Of a stretch of DNA of 60,000 nucleotides, positions 47,144 through 58,389 are shown one piece after another. This DNA comes from Cryptomeria japonica (lineage: Eukaryota > Streptophyta > Pinopsida > Cupressales > Cupressaceae). The notes below the pieces were generated by a model that was given only the letters and a program-made list of their open reading frames with translations, did no database searches and was not told the DNA's origin. The stretch spans positions 188,001 to 248,000 of the forward strand of contig NW_026728903.1 of the NCBI RefSeq assembly GCF_030272615.1, given 5' to 3'. Within the stretch, counting starts at the first letter, position 1; every line of letters starts with the position of its first letter. A program made the translations under genes and the position numbers.

Positions 47144-50100
47144 AAGGCACTAGTATCTAGAATGGAAAACTTTGATCATTGGATCATTGATAGTGGTTGT
47201 TCACATCACATGACCGGTGATCGAAGAAAATTTATTTCCTTGAAGGAATTCGATGGCGGTGTTGTCAGACTTGGCAATAACTCACCCTACATGGTTAAAG
47301 GTAAGGGAGTTATTTCTCTTAATGGGAAGAGAAGTGTTGACGTTGTCTATTGGGTTGAAAGCCTAAAGAACAAACTTTTAAGTGTGGCACAACTTAATGA
47401 TAGAGGATACCCACTAGAGTTTAGAAATGGAATGTGAAAAATCTTTGACAACAAAGGTGAATTGATTGCAACCGGGAAACAGACCAGAGGCAATCTATTT
47501 CATCTCAATCCTAAAGTTAGCAACTTTTTGATTGCACAAATAGATGATAGTTGGCTTTGGCATAGGATATTTTTTCATATAAATTTTGACAATATTGTTA
47601 AAGTAAGAAAATCTAAGACAGTAAGAGGTCTTCCTCAGCTAGACAAACTGGTTAATGCTCTTTGTAAAGAATGCCAGCTAAGAAAGATGACTTCTTCAAC
47701 TTTCAAGAGCAAGTCCTTCTCAGCAAAGCACTTGTTAGATTTGGTTCATACAGATCTATGTGGACCAATAAGAACAAGAACCATTCAAGGTGACAGATAC
47801 TTCATGATCTTCATTGATGATTGTTCAAGGATGATGTGGGTCACATTCTTGAAGGATAAGAATGAAGATTTTGGTAAATTCAAGGCATTTAGAGCCTTAG
47901 CTAAGAAAGAGAGTGGAAAAAAGATAAAATATCTAAGAACATATCAAGGCAGTGAATTCACTTTTGTGGAGTTCACTAAGTATTGTGATGATAATGGTAT
48001 CAAGCAGTAGCTTTCTACACCAAGGACACCACAACAAAATGGTATAGTAGAGGGAAACAACTAGTCAGTGGTTGAAGTTGCTAGGACTATGTTGATACAA
48101 GGAGGTGTAGCAAAAAAAATTTGGAAAGAAGCTGTAAGTACAATTGTCTACACAATGAACTGAGTTCTGGTGAAAAGAGGTAAGGACCAGACCCCATATG
48201 AGTACTAGTATGGGAGATCACCTGATGTTAGCTATTTTAAGATATCTAGAAGCAAATGTTTTATTAAAAGAGGTGATTACATAAGCAAGTTTGAAGCTAA
48301 GAGTGATGAAGGAATATTTCTTATCTATTCCACCAAGAGTAAGGCCTATAAATGCTTCAACAACTGGACACAGAGATTGTTGAGAGTGTTGATGTTCATG
48401 TAGATGAATGTCCTGAAGCTTCAGAAGGACCCAATTCGAAGAAGAAGGATGAATATCCTTGCATTTTTATTTTGGAACTTGAAACTATTAAATTAGAAAC
48501 TGGTAAAGCAAATCTTGATGTACCTGTTCAACCAGAACAAATAAATTTAGAGGAAGATGATAATGAAGAAGCTAAACCTGAAGAGAATGATCATGTTATT
48601 CCTAGGTATGTGACACTAAATCATAGTCTTGAATAGATAACTGGGGATAAGGATGTTGGTGTACTAACTAGAAGGATAATAAGAGATAACCCTTGCATGA
48701 TCTCCACCTTTGAACCTAGAAGTGCTAAGGAGGCATTTGGTGATGATCATTGGGTGAAAGCTATGGAGGAGGAGTTGGATAAAATTGAGAAGAACAACAC
48801 TTGGACCCTGGTACCCTGACCGATAAACAAGAATGTTATAAGTACTAAATGGTTTTCAGAAATAAATTAAATGAAGATAGTGTTGTAGTTCACAATAAGG
48901 AAATATTAGTATGCAAAGGTTATGCACAAGAAAAAGGAGAATATTATGGAGAAACTTTTGCACTAGTAGCAAGACTGGAAGGTGTCAAAAAATTACTTGC
49001 ATTTGTAGCTCATAAGAAGTTCAAGGTATACCAGATGGATGTTAAGTATGCATTCTTGAATGGGATACTAGAAGAAGAGGTTTATATAGAGCAGTCTGAC
49101 GGTTATGCATTTATAGATAAGGAAGACATGGTATGCAGATTGCAAAGCTTTGTATGGATTAAAGCAGACACCCAGAGCATGGTATGAATGGTTTCATATT
49201 AATCTAATGAAGATAGGCTTTGCTATAACTAGTGATGACAGCAACATTTATCTCAAGTCTAAAGGAGATGAAATACTGGTCAGTGAAGTATTTGTAGATG
49301 ACATTATATTTGGAGGTAATGATGACATGAGTAATTGTTTTGCAGATGAAATGAAGAATGAATTTGAAATGTCATTAGTAGGGGAAATAAAAAATTTCAT
49401 AGGCTTACAGATACAGTAGATGAAGAATGGTATTTTCATTACTCAATCCAAGTATGTGAAAGAGGTTTTAAAGACTTTCGGTATGAGTGATTGTAAACCA
49501 GCTGGAACCCCAATGGTTATAGGTTGTAAATTGTCCAAGGAAGATGCATCTAAGTCTGTAGATGAAAAGGAATACATGTCAATGATTGGCAAATTACACT
49601 ATGTTGTTCATAGTTTTTCGGATATTGCCCATGCAATTGGTATTGTTGCTAGATTTTAGAAGAATCCAAATGAGGCACATCTGATGGCAACTAAGAGAAT
49701 TTTTTAGATATCTAAAAGGTATTGTTGACTATGGGTTATGGTATCCATATGGTGGAAATTTTGATTTGAAAGCATACACAGATGTTGATTGGGCAAGAAA
49801 TATTGTTGACCAGAAGAGTACTACTGGTGGAGCATTCTTTCTAGGAGGAAGTCTAGTTTCATGGAGTAGTAAAAAGCAGAGTTGCACTTCACAATATACT
49901 ACTGAAGCTGAGTATGTAGTAGCTTATATGAATTGCACACAAGCTATGTGGATGAGGCACATTTTGGAAAGTTTGAAGATGGAAATCTCAAAACCAATAA
50001 AAATTTTGTGTGACAATACAAGTGCAATAAACATTTCTAAAAATCTTGTTTTGCACACAAGGACTAAGCACATTGAATTGAAATATCACTTCTTGAGGGA

Positions 50101-50245
50101 AAAAGTTCAAAGTAAAGATGTTATCTCGGAGCATGTTTCTACTAAGGAACAACTTGCAAAGATCTTTACCAAACCTCTGCCTAAGACCACTTTCAAGTAT
50201 CTTAGAAGTCAATTGGGGGTTGTCCCTCTTCATGAAGCTAGTTGA
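47144..50245 (+). pseudogene. Element D pol: protease, integrase, RT, RNase H
   Basis: The protease (47162-47437) has WIIDSGCSHHMTGDRRK with an intact DSG. The integrase (47462-48200) has HTDLCGPIRT, but the second catalytic Asp is replaced: LRTYQGSEF instead of LRSDxGGEF. NGIVEGNN keeps the glutamate and is followed by stops. The RT (48849-49419) has YQMDVKYAFLNGILEEEVY, then a frameshift before LYGLKQTPRAWYEW, and FVDD is intact. The RNase H (49766-50245) has AYTDVDWARN, SSKKQSCTSQYTTEAEYV and HIELKYHFLREKVQ, ending at TGA after HEAS. Stops include probable TGG to TAG and CGA to TGA changes. Confidence 0.9.
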
Positions 50246-50594
50246 GCATGATGCTGATTGCATCAATCCCTGAACCACTTGCAGAATTTTACATGGATTG
50301 ATGAAGAAGTGGATGTATTCCACAGGGGGAGCATCAAGTTGCAGAATGATGATGATGCGCAGTGAGAGAAGAATTACATGTTTTACCTTCACTTAGGCAT
50401 TGTTGTCAAAGGGGAGAAGAATTATGTGATTGAGGAGAAGAATTGTGTGTTTTATTAGGTGAACTAGCGGCAGGCTGAAGACAGACAAAGAAAGGTGAAT
50501 ACTTGGTAATGTAAACTAGGATTCCTATTCACCAATCTCAATAGCAATCAGAGGCGTTGATATTTGTATTGCCATCAATGGCAAAGGGGGAGAT
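50246..50594 (+). other. Element D 3' untranslated region and polypurine tract
   Basis: About 350 bp with no coding signal. It ends in GGCAAAGGGGGAGAT directly before the 3' LTR, the canonical plant Copia polypurine tract. Confidence 0.85.
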
Positions 50595-52035
50595 TGTTGG
50601 CATTTTGAGTTAGTTAGCATTTTGCATAGAGATTGTAATAATGATATGTTGTCAATGATGTCAATTGAACCGGCAATGGTATTCATGTTATTGTTGATAT
50701 TGTTGTTTTTGATATTGGCTAGTAACCAATAAGAAGAGCTTTGTGGAAGATGTTGTAAATCAGTATGTAATGTTTGTGAGTTGAACCAGTGAACCGGTGT
50801 AAAGGGTTAAACCTTTCTATGTAATGTAATCGGTAAACCCTATCAGTTGTTAAACCCTGATCGATCCAATTTGTTGGTTTATTATTTGATAAGAGGTAAT
50901 AATGGAGATGCGTGTGATCATTGTATGATCATATGTTCAAATTGTTTTGGCGCGTTTGTTTTTTGTCTAGGGAAGGAGAAAAGTGAATTGCATCTAATGC
51001 ATAGTGCATGATGAGTTACAAAGTCTGCTAAACCGGTCATCATGGAGCGGTTGGAATTTTCTTGAAGAATGTGAAGAGATTATCATGATTTCTAACAGTC
51101 AAGATTGTACCAACTTGTTCGTAATCTCGATTATGAGAATTAGGTTTTTGTTGTGTTACCGACCTAATTGATTTGTATTTAAGGTCGATGAAGTTGTTTG
51201 TAAAGGTTGTTGGCAAGATTGATAGAAACTTGTTGAGTGTGTAGTTGCCTAACCAGTGAATGGATCTACACTTTGAGTAAAGGAAGATTGAAGCTTAGAA
51301 GGATTTGATCAAGCAAATGTAGTGCTACTCAGACAGATCAAGAAAAACCTATTATTTTCTAACAATTATAGCATAAGTGAAATCCCTTAACCAGGTAAGC
51401 TCTAACAATCTTGGTTACTCATTAAATCCTCTAACAAGGTGGTCCATTAGCTTGGATTCTTAAATCCTCCAGTGAGGTTACTCCTAATTGAGTATTGTGC
51501 TTTTCATGAAGGCATATTTGTAAATCCCTTAACCAGGTGATTCCTAACCGGAATTAGTTCTTAACAGGACTTATTGTAAAGCTTTAACATGCTTGGCTCC
51601 TAACAGGGAGAACTTTATAAGAGTTCAGATAGCTATCCTTGTGAGTCTCATCTCACCGTGGTTTTTACCTATTTGGGTTTTCGATGTATAAACATTTGTG
51701 TCAAGTGGTGAATGCTTTTGTGGTTGTGATCTTATTTGTTGATTTGGTTAACTTTTGATAAGGCATGTTAAGTAGAAGCATTGACAGATGAATATGTTGA
51801 GTTATGATTAAGCATTGTTGATGTTTACAAGATTGAAGTTGTTTACTATTAAAGTTGTCATAACAGTTAAACTGGTTGATGTCAAGTATTCTTATGAATA
51901 TTTATCTTGACTGAGATATGTTTACTTTGCTTGATTGAGTTTGAGTTTAGGAACTTTGTATTAGTTTTTCAAGATACTGATTCACCCTCCCCTCTCAGTA
52001 TTCTACTAGATACTTATTCTTTCATCATACCATCA
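50595..52035 (+). repeat. Element D 3' LTR
   Basis: 1441 bp, TGTTGGCATT to CATACCATCA. It is colinear with the 5' LTR but differs by scattered substitutions and a 17-bp indel, so the insertion is not recent. A TATA-like TGTATTTAAGG lies near 51173-51183. Confidence 0.9.
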
Positions 52036-52104
52036 CTTTGTCCAGATCAAATGGTCAAGGTTGGTCGGCCTCCATGTAGATCATTTTGCCTATTGACATG
52101 CAGA

Positions 52105-53104
52105 CATATTCTTATCCAACGTCCAAGTCACTTGGTGAAACCTAGTCAATCGTCGACATGGACCTCTGATTCTATCGGCTTGCAGACATGGTCGCAAAGT
52201 TGATCATAATCTTGAATTTTGTTGGCAAAATATCCTTTCATCTTTCTGACAAGTGTCTTCTAATTTCGTCCATACATGTCATGTCATCGGGTCAAACTTG
52301 GTCAATGCCTAGGTGGACTATCGATTGCTCAAATCCTTTGAACTTCATATTGTGTCTCCATTGTATGTTCTATTCATGCAGGATAAGATTATGTCCTTTC
52401 TTTTCCTTATCTTGCAAGATTCTTCACGTCCCACCTTGATCACGTAGGATAAGAAGGCCCTTCACTTCCTTTTGTTTTCTTATCCCACGAGAGCATTTCT
52501 CTCCAAGTTTTACCATGCAGGCTAAGGAGGTTCCTTTAATTTAGTTATCTCGTGAGAGAATTGTGTAGCCTCTTACTTCATGTGGGATAAGGTTTGTCTT
52601 CATGACAGCTTTCACTTGTTTGCTCGCACAGTATTTAATGTGCATCTTAGCCTGTGCGGGAAAAGGGAATCTCCAATCTTCCCTTTAGCTTCCTTTCCCA
52701 TGCAACATTTGTTGGTTTCATTTGACACCATGGGATAAGAGAGAACATCTCTCTTCTTTGACCTCCTTTGACTTTCTTATCCCGGAAAACCATTGTTGAT
52801 CACTTTTGACAATGCGGGATAAGAGGGACCACTTTGCTTACCAAACTTAAGTTACCCCACGTGACATTTGAGGGTTGCATTTGATATCGTGGGATAAGAT
52901 GGACTACCTTGTTCTTTGAGCATATGTTATCCCACGTGGTTAGCATATGACCTTTTCCACAATGTTCAACCAACACGTTGTGGGATAAGAAGAAACATCA
53001 TGTGCACCTCACAAGTGTTATACCGCAAGGTCAAAACTCTCTCTTAGGAATGTCATGGGATAAGAGGATAGCCTAATTGACAAGTCAACAATGTTATCCT
53101 ACAG
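52105..53104. repeat. Array of GGGATAAG / CTTATCCC motifs in both orientations
   Basis: Roughly 19 exact or near copies of a (A/C)GTGGGATAAG-type motif or its complement, dense between 52377 and 53104. Examples: CACGTAGGATAAG (52441), CTTATCCCACGA (52479), CATGTGGGATAAGG (52579), CCATGGGATAAGAG (52728), CTTATCCCGG (52776), GCGGGATAAGAGG (52813), CGTGGGATAAG (52886), GTTATCCCACGTGG (52929) and TTGTGGGATAAG (52979). Mean spacing is about 40 bp and orientation often alternates. GATAAG equals the plant I-box core, and CACGTG, a G-box, adjoins several copies. The array lies in the inferred U3 of element C, so a promoter or enhancer role is possible. Confidence 0.7.
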
Positions 53105-53406
53105 GTTCATTTAACCCTCATTCGAATATACCACGGAACCCTCAGATGCACATGAACCAAACAACTTCTGCCATGTGGAAATCACAACACGTGACCTGAT
53201 GATTGTTTCTGACACAACCAATATGTGAAGACGGTGAATGTGGTTGACATCTCCACAAAAATTGGTCAAAACCCTTGCAGCATAACACGGCATGTTATGT
53301 GTGACTTTTGCCTACATCACTGCAATCTCTGGACACCCCTCGACATCTACCTTTTTTTTTTGCAACCATTCGACATCCTTTGACATCAATGACAATAAAT
53401 CCAACA

Positions 53407-54631
53407 TCAATATGTATGCACTTGATATCCATGAGGGTTAAACATAATTGGTTACATGTTTGATTATATTTCCTTTCTAAATAATATCTTTGATTATGGT
53501 ATTTGAATATTCAAGGGGTTGTGCTTAATTGGTTGAAGTCTTGACTTGTCAACATGGAGACCCAAGTTTAATTTTAAAAGGGGTATCTAATATGGAATTG
53601 TAAGTTGTCAATCTTATTCTTTCATAACTAACTTCTAATATTGAGATGGTTTATAAATAAGTGGATTTCTAAGTTATGACTCTTGGTCTTCTATAGGTGG
53701 TTTATAGTGTGGTTGCTCTAAAGGATTTTATAGTAGTCCCATTGTTGTGCCACAAGAGCATGTATCAATCTCATGGTGATTCTTGTATAAACAAAATATT
53801 TGAAAACAATAGCAATATAAAAATAATGAAGCTATTTGAATTGAATTGATGACTATAATTTAAGGAATATACATGTACTTTTTTTGTAGATTACAAGATT
53901 TGGCTTAGCTCACCTATAACCGACAATTTTAATGTGACCAATGATGCTAGCACAACATACCATTTAGTACCATGTGGACAAGGGGATTAGACCCTGTGAC
54001 CACTTTCCTATGATAGAATGATTTCAACCAATTGAGCCAATGCCCCACGTATAGAATAAATATGTTATTATTTTAATTTTACTTTATAATAAAATTATGC
54101 ATGCTATATATAACTAGAAGTTGGATGCTTTTTCTGTGCAATGAAATGTCGGTAGGTTCATGTTATCTAAGTGGTTTCCATTAAATTTGTAGACAAGTGG
54201 TCTCCAATAATAGCAACATGATGTTGAGCGACATATAAAGACTATAGTTTAATTATTTTAGAGGTATGTCAATTTTATCACCAATAAAATATACTAATTA
54301 TACTATTATGCTACCATAAGTAAATTTATTCAAGAACAACAAATTAGTCATCCAAAATAAATATTTCATATTATTTTGAATTTTATAAATGTTGGAGTCT
54401 TAAGCAACGTGTTGTAGTCCAACTTCACAATATCTATCTTGACAGTCTTATCAAAACCAATTTAATATTTACAAATATACATCCCTTGTGAATTATTTAT
54501 ATACAAATTCTTAATGTTATCTAAGTGGCTACCATTAAATCTATGGATAGGCCATATTTTTGGTACCTAATCATAGAAACATGATGTTGAGGAGTATATT
54601 TGTATCAGATCTATTGCAAATATAAATTTGT
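53407..54631. other. Spacer without a recognisable gene
   Basis: AT-rich sequence between the inferred end of the element C LTR and the next Copia LTR. No frame longer than a few dozen codons has family resemblance, and I see no clear repeat. Confidence 0.5.
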
Positions 54632-56005
54632 GTTGTCATTGATGTCAAACTTGTTGTCATTAGTGTCAACCAAGGTTCAAAAGTTGGTGCAAAAGTATGT
54701 AATCAATGGTGTTGTATCAGGAGTCTACTCATGTGTTCATATTAATGTATGATGGTTGATGGCAGTTACAAAAGATTCTATATTTGGTTGTCTTATGGCT
54801 ATTATGAAGCATGGAAGATGTATTTAGATGTCTGTAGCAGATTTTGGTTAAGTGTGATTATTTTTGTGAATAGTAAGTCAAAGTGGGTTTAGTTTAATAT
54901 TACACATTGTACAAAATTCATTTATCTATTATTGTGGTTGTAGTATGATATTGGTTGATAAAAAATAATGTAATATCTTAGATTTCATGTTCTCATTTCA
55001 TTTGAAGCTGATCTAGTGTCGATCTAAGTATCAATTTTGCAATCACAGTATACTTGTTTGTGGGAATTCTTTGCATTCCTCAACTATTGATGTTTATAGT
55101 GTTGTGATTCTCTAATGTAGTATTGTTGGTGTCAAGTAATGCTATGTTGTGCATCCACATGTTTTTTTAAGGTCTACACCATATTTTATGTATGTTTGAT
55201 TAGATTGATTTATCAATTCTATTCTCTGGAGCCAACTTATGTGTTTTTGGTCCATGCAGTTGCGTGCAGAGTTTAAGGTGACCATTTGGGATTAATTGGA
55301 AGGTGTATTGACATGGTGTAATTCTACATATATATTTCTTTCATTTTCTATTACTTTGGTGAATGTCTTTTGGGCTGACTATTATACTCTATATGTTACA
55401 TCTAATTAGGTCTAACTAATTAATGTATTTTCTTTGAGAAGATGACATATAGAGGACAAGATATTTTGGAGGATTAGAGATGAATTATATGAGTTGTATA
55501 AGAAGTTGCATATGGTGTATGGTATAAGTGTGAAGGTGCACAAGTGCAGATGAGTAGTCATGAAGTCAGTCTCAAATTTTTATAACAATGAACTATAATC
55601 AGCATTTAAAAGAATGTGTTTCTCTCAGTTCCACCATAATTACTCTTTGTAATTAAATCTATTGTAACTTTCTCTGAATAAGTGATCATCAGTGTTTTAC
55701 AAGTCCTTTTTATCTTCCCCTAAGGTTGTGCAACTTAGCCTACAAGTTCAAATCAAGAGCAATGAGCATCCTTAGCCTAGAGCCTAAAGCTTTGTAATCT
55801 TTTTTTCATATAGGAGATAGTTATCACCACGGGTTACTTGCATTGGGTTTTCCAAATAAATCTTGGTGTCATTTTGTGTGATTGATGTTGTCTTTCTATT
55901 GTTTACTTCTGCACATATGAAAATTGGAATGAATGTTGAATGAATAGTTAAGTGTTAATATATGTTGATTCACCCTCCCTCTCAACATCCAAAGGTGTTA
56001 AAACA
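54632..56005 (+). repeat. Copia LTR (element E, 5' LTR)
   Basis: Starts TGTTGTCATTGATGTCAA and ends GGTGTTAAAACA. It is followed, after AT, by the primer site TGGTATCAAAG (56008-56018). The CACCCTCCCTCTCAACA signature stands near its end (55972-55988). Its start and end resemble the minus-strand LTR at 303-2053, so they are probably one family. The left boundary is inferred. Confidence 0.55.
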
Positions 56006-56095
56006 ATTGGTATCAAAGAAAGGTTCCTAAAGAAATATTCTAGTAGCTAAGGTAGATAAGGGATTTGAGTATATTATTTCAATTTGAAGATTTGG

Positions 56096-57130
56096 ATGCC
56101 ATGGAATCACTTGATTAGGATATTGGTGCAATTCTAGATCTTGAAGGAGAATTAAGGCTAGCTCTATCTAATATGAATGATTATCAAAACAATGTTCAAG
56201 AAATCAGAAGAACGTGTTTTCCACCTAAAAAGACAAATTGGTGAGGGAAAGAAGACCATTGATGACCTTGAAACAAAGCTACGTAATAAATCTGAAGAGT
56301 GCACTAAGCTTGAAGAAGATGTGATTATATTAAGGAAATAATTGAAAGAGACAAAAGAAAAAATTAATAAGAAACTAAAGCTCAAAGGTGGCAATGATTT
56401 TCTTAATGAGATGTTAAGCAATCAAAAATCGTCTAAGGACAAAGGAGGTCTTGGTTTTAACAAAGAAGAAAGTGCTTATACTCTCTAAAATGATGAGAAA
56501 GGAAAGGAAAAGGTCATGGATGAATCTAAGAAGACTAATTATGAAGATAAAAAGGGTATCACTCAAGTCTGAAACAAGAAGAACTTTAGGAGGCCTCCTC
56601 CTACTCAAACCAGGCATTCTCCATCTTTTAATGAAAAATATTTTACATATAATAATTTTCAACATAGAGTTAGTGAATGTAGAAGCCATATCAAATCTCA
56701 GTTATTCAATGGATAATGCTATGCTTTCAATAAGTTTGGACATAAGATAAATGAATGCAAAAGTAGAATGATGTATGGATATGTGAATACAAACTATAAT
56801 AGAAATGTTTAGCCTTTCGATGGCTTTTTTATGCATTTAAAAAATATGGGCACAAGGTTGTCAATTGTATATCCAATGTTAGAAGGAATAGAAGTGGTCT
56901 GCAATAGGATCCTACTTGTTACAATTGCAAAAAATCAAGACACGTTGCTAGGTTGTATAGAGAAAATAATGATAAGACATCTTTTCTGGATAGAATATTG
57001 ATATCAATGGTATTAAGGAGAAGATGCAGAAGAAATGGGTGAAGAAATCTGATCAAAATATAGAAGATAATATAATAGATGGATCTATACCTACTGGTAG
57101 TGCATGTAGTTCCTCAAAAAACTAGATAAA
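56096..57130 (+). pseudogene. Copia gag remnant (element E)
   Basis: Follows the primer site at 56008. The first part has an acidic start near 56130 and then a Lys/Glu-rich helical region broken by many stops and frame changes. Three knuckle-like segments follow: CYAFNKFGHKINEC (about 56718-56760), FAFKKYGHKVVNC with its first Cys replaced (about 56825-56870) and CYNCKKSRHVARL with a lost last Cys (about 56917-56960). No protease, integrase or RT follows. The element is truncated before 57490, where a BAHD relic begins. Confidence 0.6.
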
Positions 57131-57489
57131 ATGTATTATCTAAGGGGAAGATTTGATTGAAGACCTTAGGCACCCCCTTATTGTTTGGATGTTGAATTGG
57201 TTTTAACATGGAAGATATTGTAAAGGAATTTTTGGAGGTTTTCAAGTCTTTGCGATGATTTGTTAGAAGCATTTGTGGCTTCTATCAATACAGACTAGCA
57301 ACATTTTGTGTCTATCAGTCAATTGTATTCAATGCAAAACCAAAGTGGTTAAAGATAATGGATAAATTGCAAATGTTTTTAATTCAATTTGATCACTTGT
57401 GACCTTGCAAATTTGAGATCTATTTTGTACGAAAGAGGATTTCTAGTCCAAACCCTAGTGACAGTGTGATCAAGGTATTCTAGAAATAT

Positions 57490-57905
57490 TGTCTTATCAA
57501 TTCTTCTTATTGATTCAATGGGTATGATTCAAGTACTCAAAACCAATGCATCAGAGCTAATAAATATCCCTTTAAAATTTATTACAAATTTGATCCACAA
57601 GTTCATTACTAAAATTGATGATAATTTAATACATTCAACAATTGGATTTTTGGAGCTAAGAAAGCAAATTTTAGGACTGGCCAAAGATAATGATGCAACT
57701 AATGAGATATCCACAAGTTGGATGAAATTTCCAATGCATAAATTTTATTTTGGAATTGGTTAGCCATTGTATGTAGGCCCTTCATTGATGCTCATTGAAG
57801 ATCTTATAATCTTATTTGATTCATATACTAATATTGGAGGTGTAGAAGTTATGGTTTGCTTATCAAAAGAACATATGACTGAACTTGAACATTATTATTT
57901 TTAAG
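57490..57905 (+). pseudogene. Third BAHD acyltransferase relic
   Basis: The frame at 57518-57760 reads NASELINIPLKFITNLIHK and on to GFLELRKQILG, SWMKFPMHKFYFGIG, then a TAG. The same frame continues as PLYVGPSLMLIEDLIILFDS and EVMVCLSKEHMTELEHYYF. This aligns over its whole length to 26280-26674 of the first relic, including the region equivalent to DFGWG (here FYFGIG). Here the T-run frameshift of the first relic is absent, so that lesion arose separately. HxxxD and exon 1 are missing. Confidence 0.8.
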
Positions 57906-58389
57906 TTTGATTTCATATTTCTTTTTGAATAATACTTTACTTTTAAATCTCTATGTATTAACCTTAATATGTCTAAACTTAAATAATTGTGCTAGCTTTA
58001 ATTTATAAAAAATACATGTGTTATTGTTTTAATTCTATTTTTTATAAATTAAATATATTAAATACATGAAACTATTGTGTGCACTGCTTTAATTATTTTT
58101 TATAAATTACCTATGTTAACCTTAATTTTTGTCATAGTGGGACTGGTGGATGGGGAAATGGGTTTTCAATGCAGATTATTTTCCCCATTTTACGAGACAA
58201 AGGCGATGGTAGAGGGGACAACTATATGAAAAATAGAGAAAATTTAAAATATATAAGGAAATTTAAAATTTAAAATATATTCATATGATAACATTGATAA
58301 ATGAGAGTTAAAATTTTGTAGCTTAGTACTACGTAAAGGAAAAAGGGGATAATGAGATTAAACTGGATATTCTCCTAAACCTAGACCAG

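Larger units (their letters stand above)
44639..52035 (+). mobile_element. Complete but decayed Copia LTR retrotransposon (element D)
   Basis: 7397 bp on the plus strand: LTR 44639-46066, primer site 46069-46080, gag and pol, polypurine tract GCAAAGGGGGAGAT (50581-50594), LTR 50595-52035. CTTT flanks both ends (44635-44638 and 52036-52039), a likely remnant of a 4-5-bp target duplication. The element lies inside the LTR of element C. All Copia domains are present in order, but each is interrupted by stops or frameshifts, so it cannot encode functional proteins. Confidence 0.9.
43592..53406 (-). repeat. 5' LTR of Copia element C, split by Copia element D
   Basis: The LTR begins TGATGAACACAAATGG with GACACTGAGAGGGGG, runs to 44638, and resumes after the nested element at 52036-53406. 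The right end, ATAAATCCAACA, is the complement of TGTTGGATTTATTGTCATTG, a start shared in style with other Copia LTRs here. Joined length would be about 2.4 kb. No 3' LTR exists because the element is truncated at 38716, so the outer boundary is inferred from the terminal pattern only. Confidence 0.55.

Noticed and set aside
49988-50392. A 134-codon minus-strand ORF near the end of Copia D
   Set aside because: It lies antisense to a clear RNase H domain and shows no family resemblance.
52377-53104. A CRISPR-like interpretation of the GGGATAAG array
   Set aside because: Repeats are short, degenerate and in both orientations, the spacers are uneven, and the context is a plant LTR.
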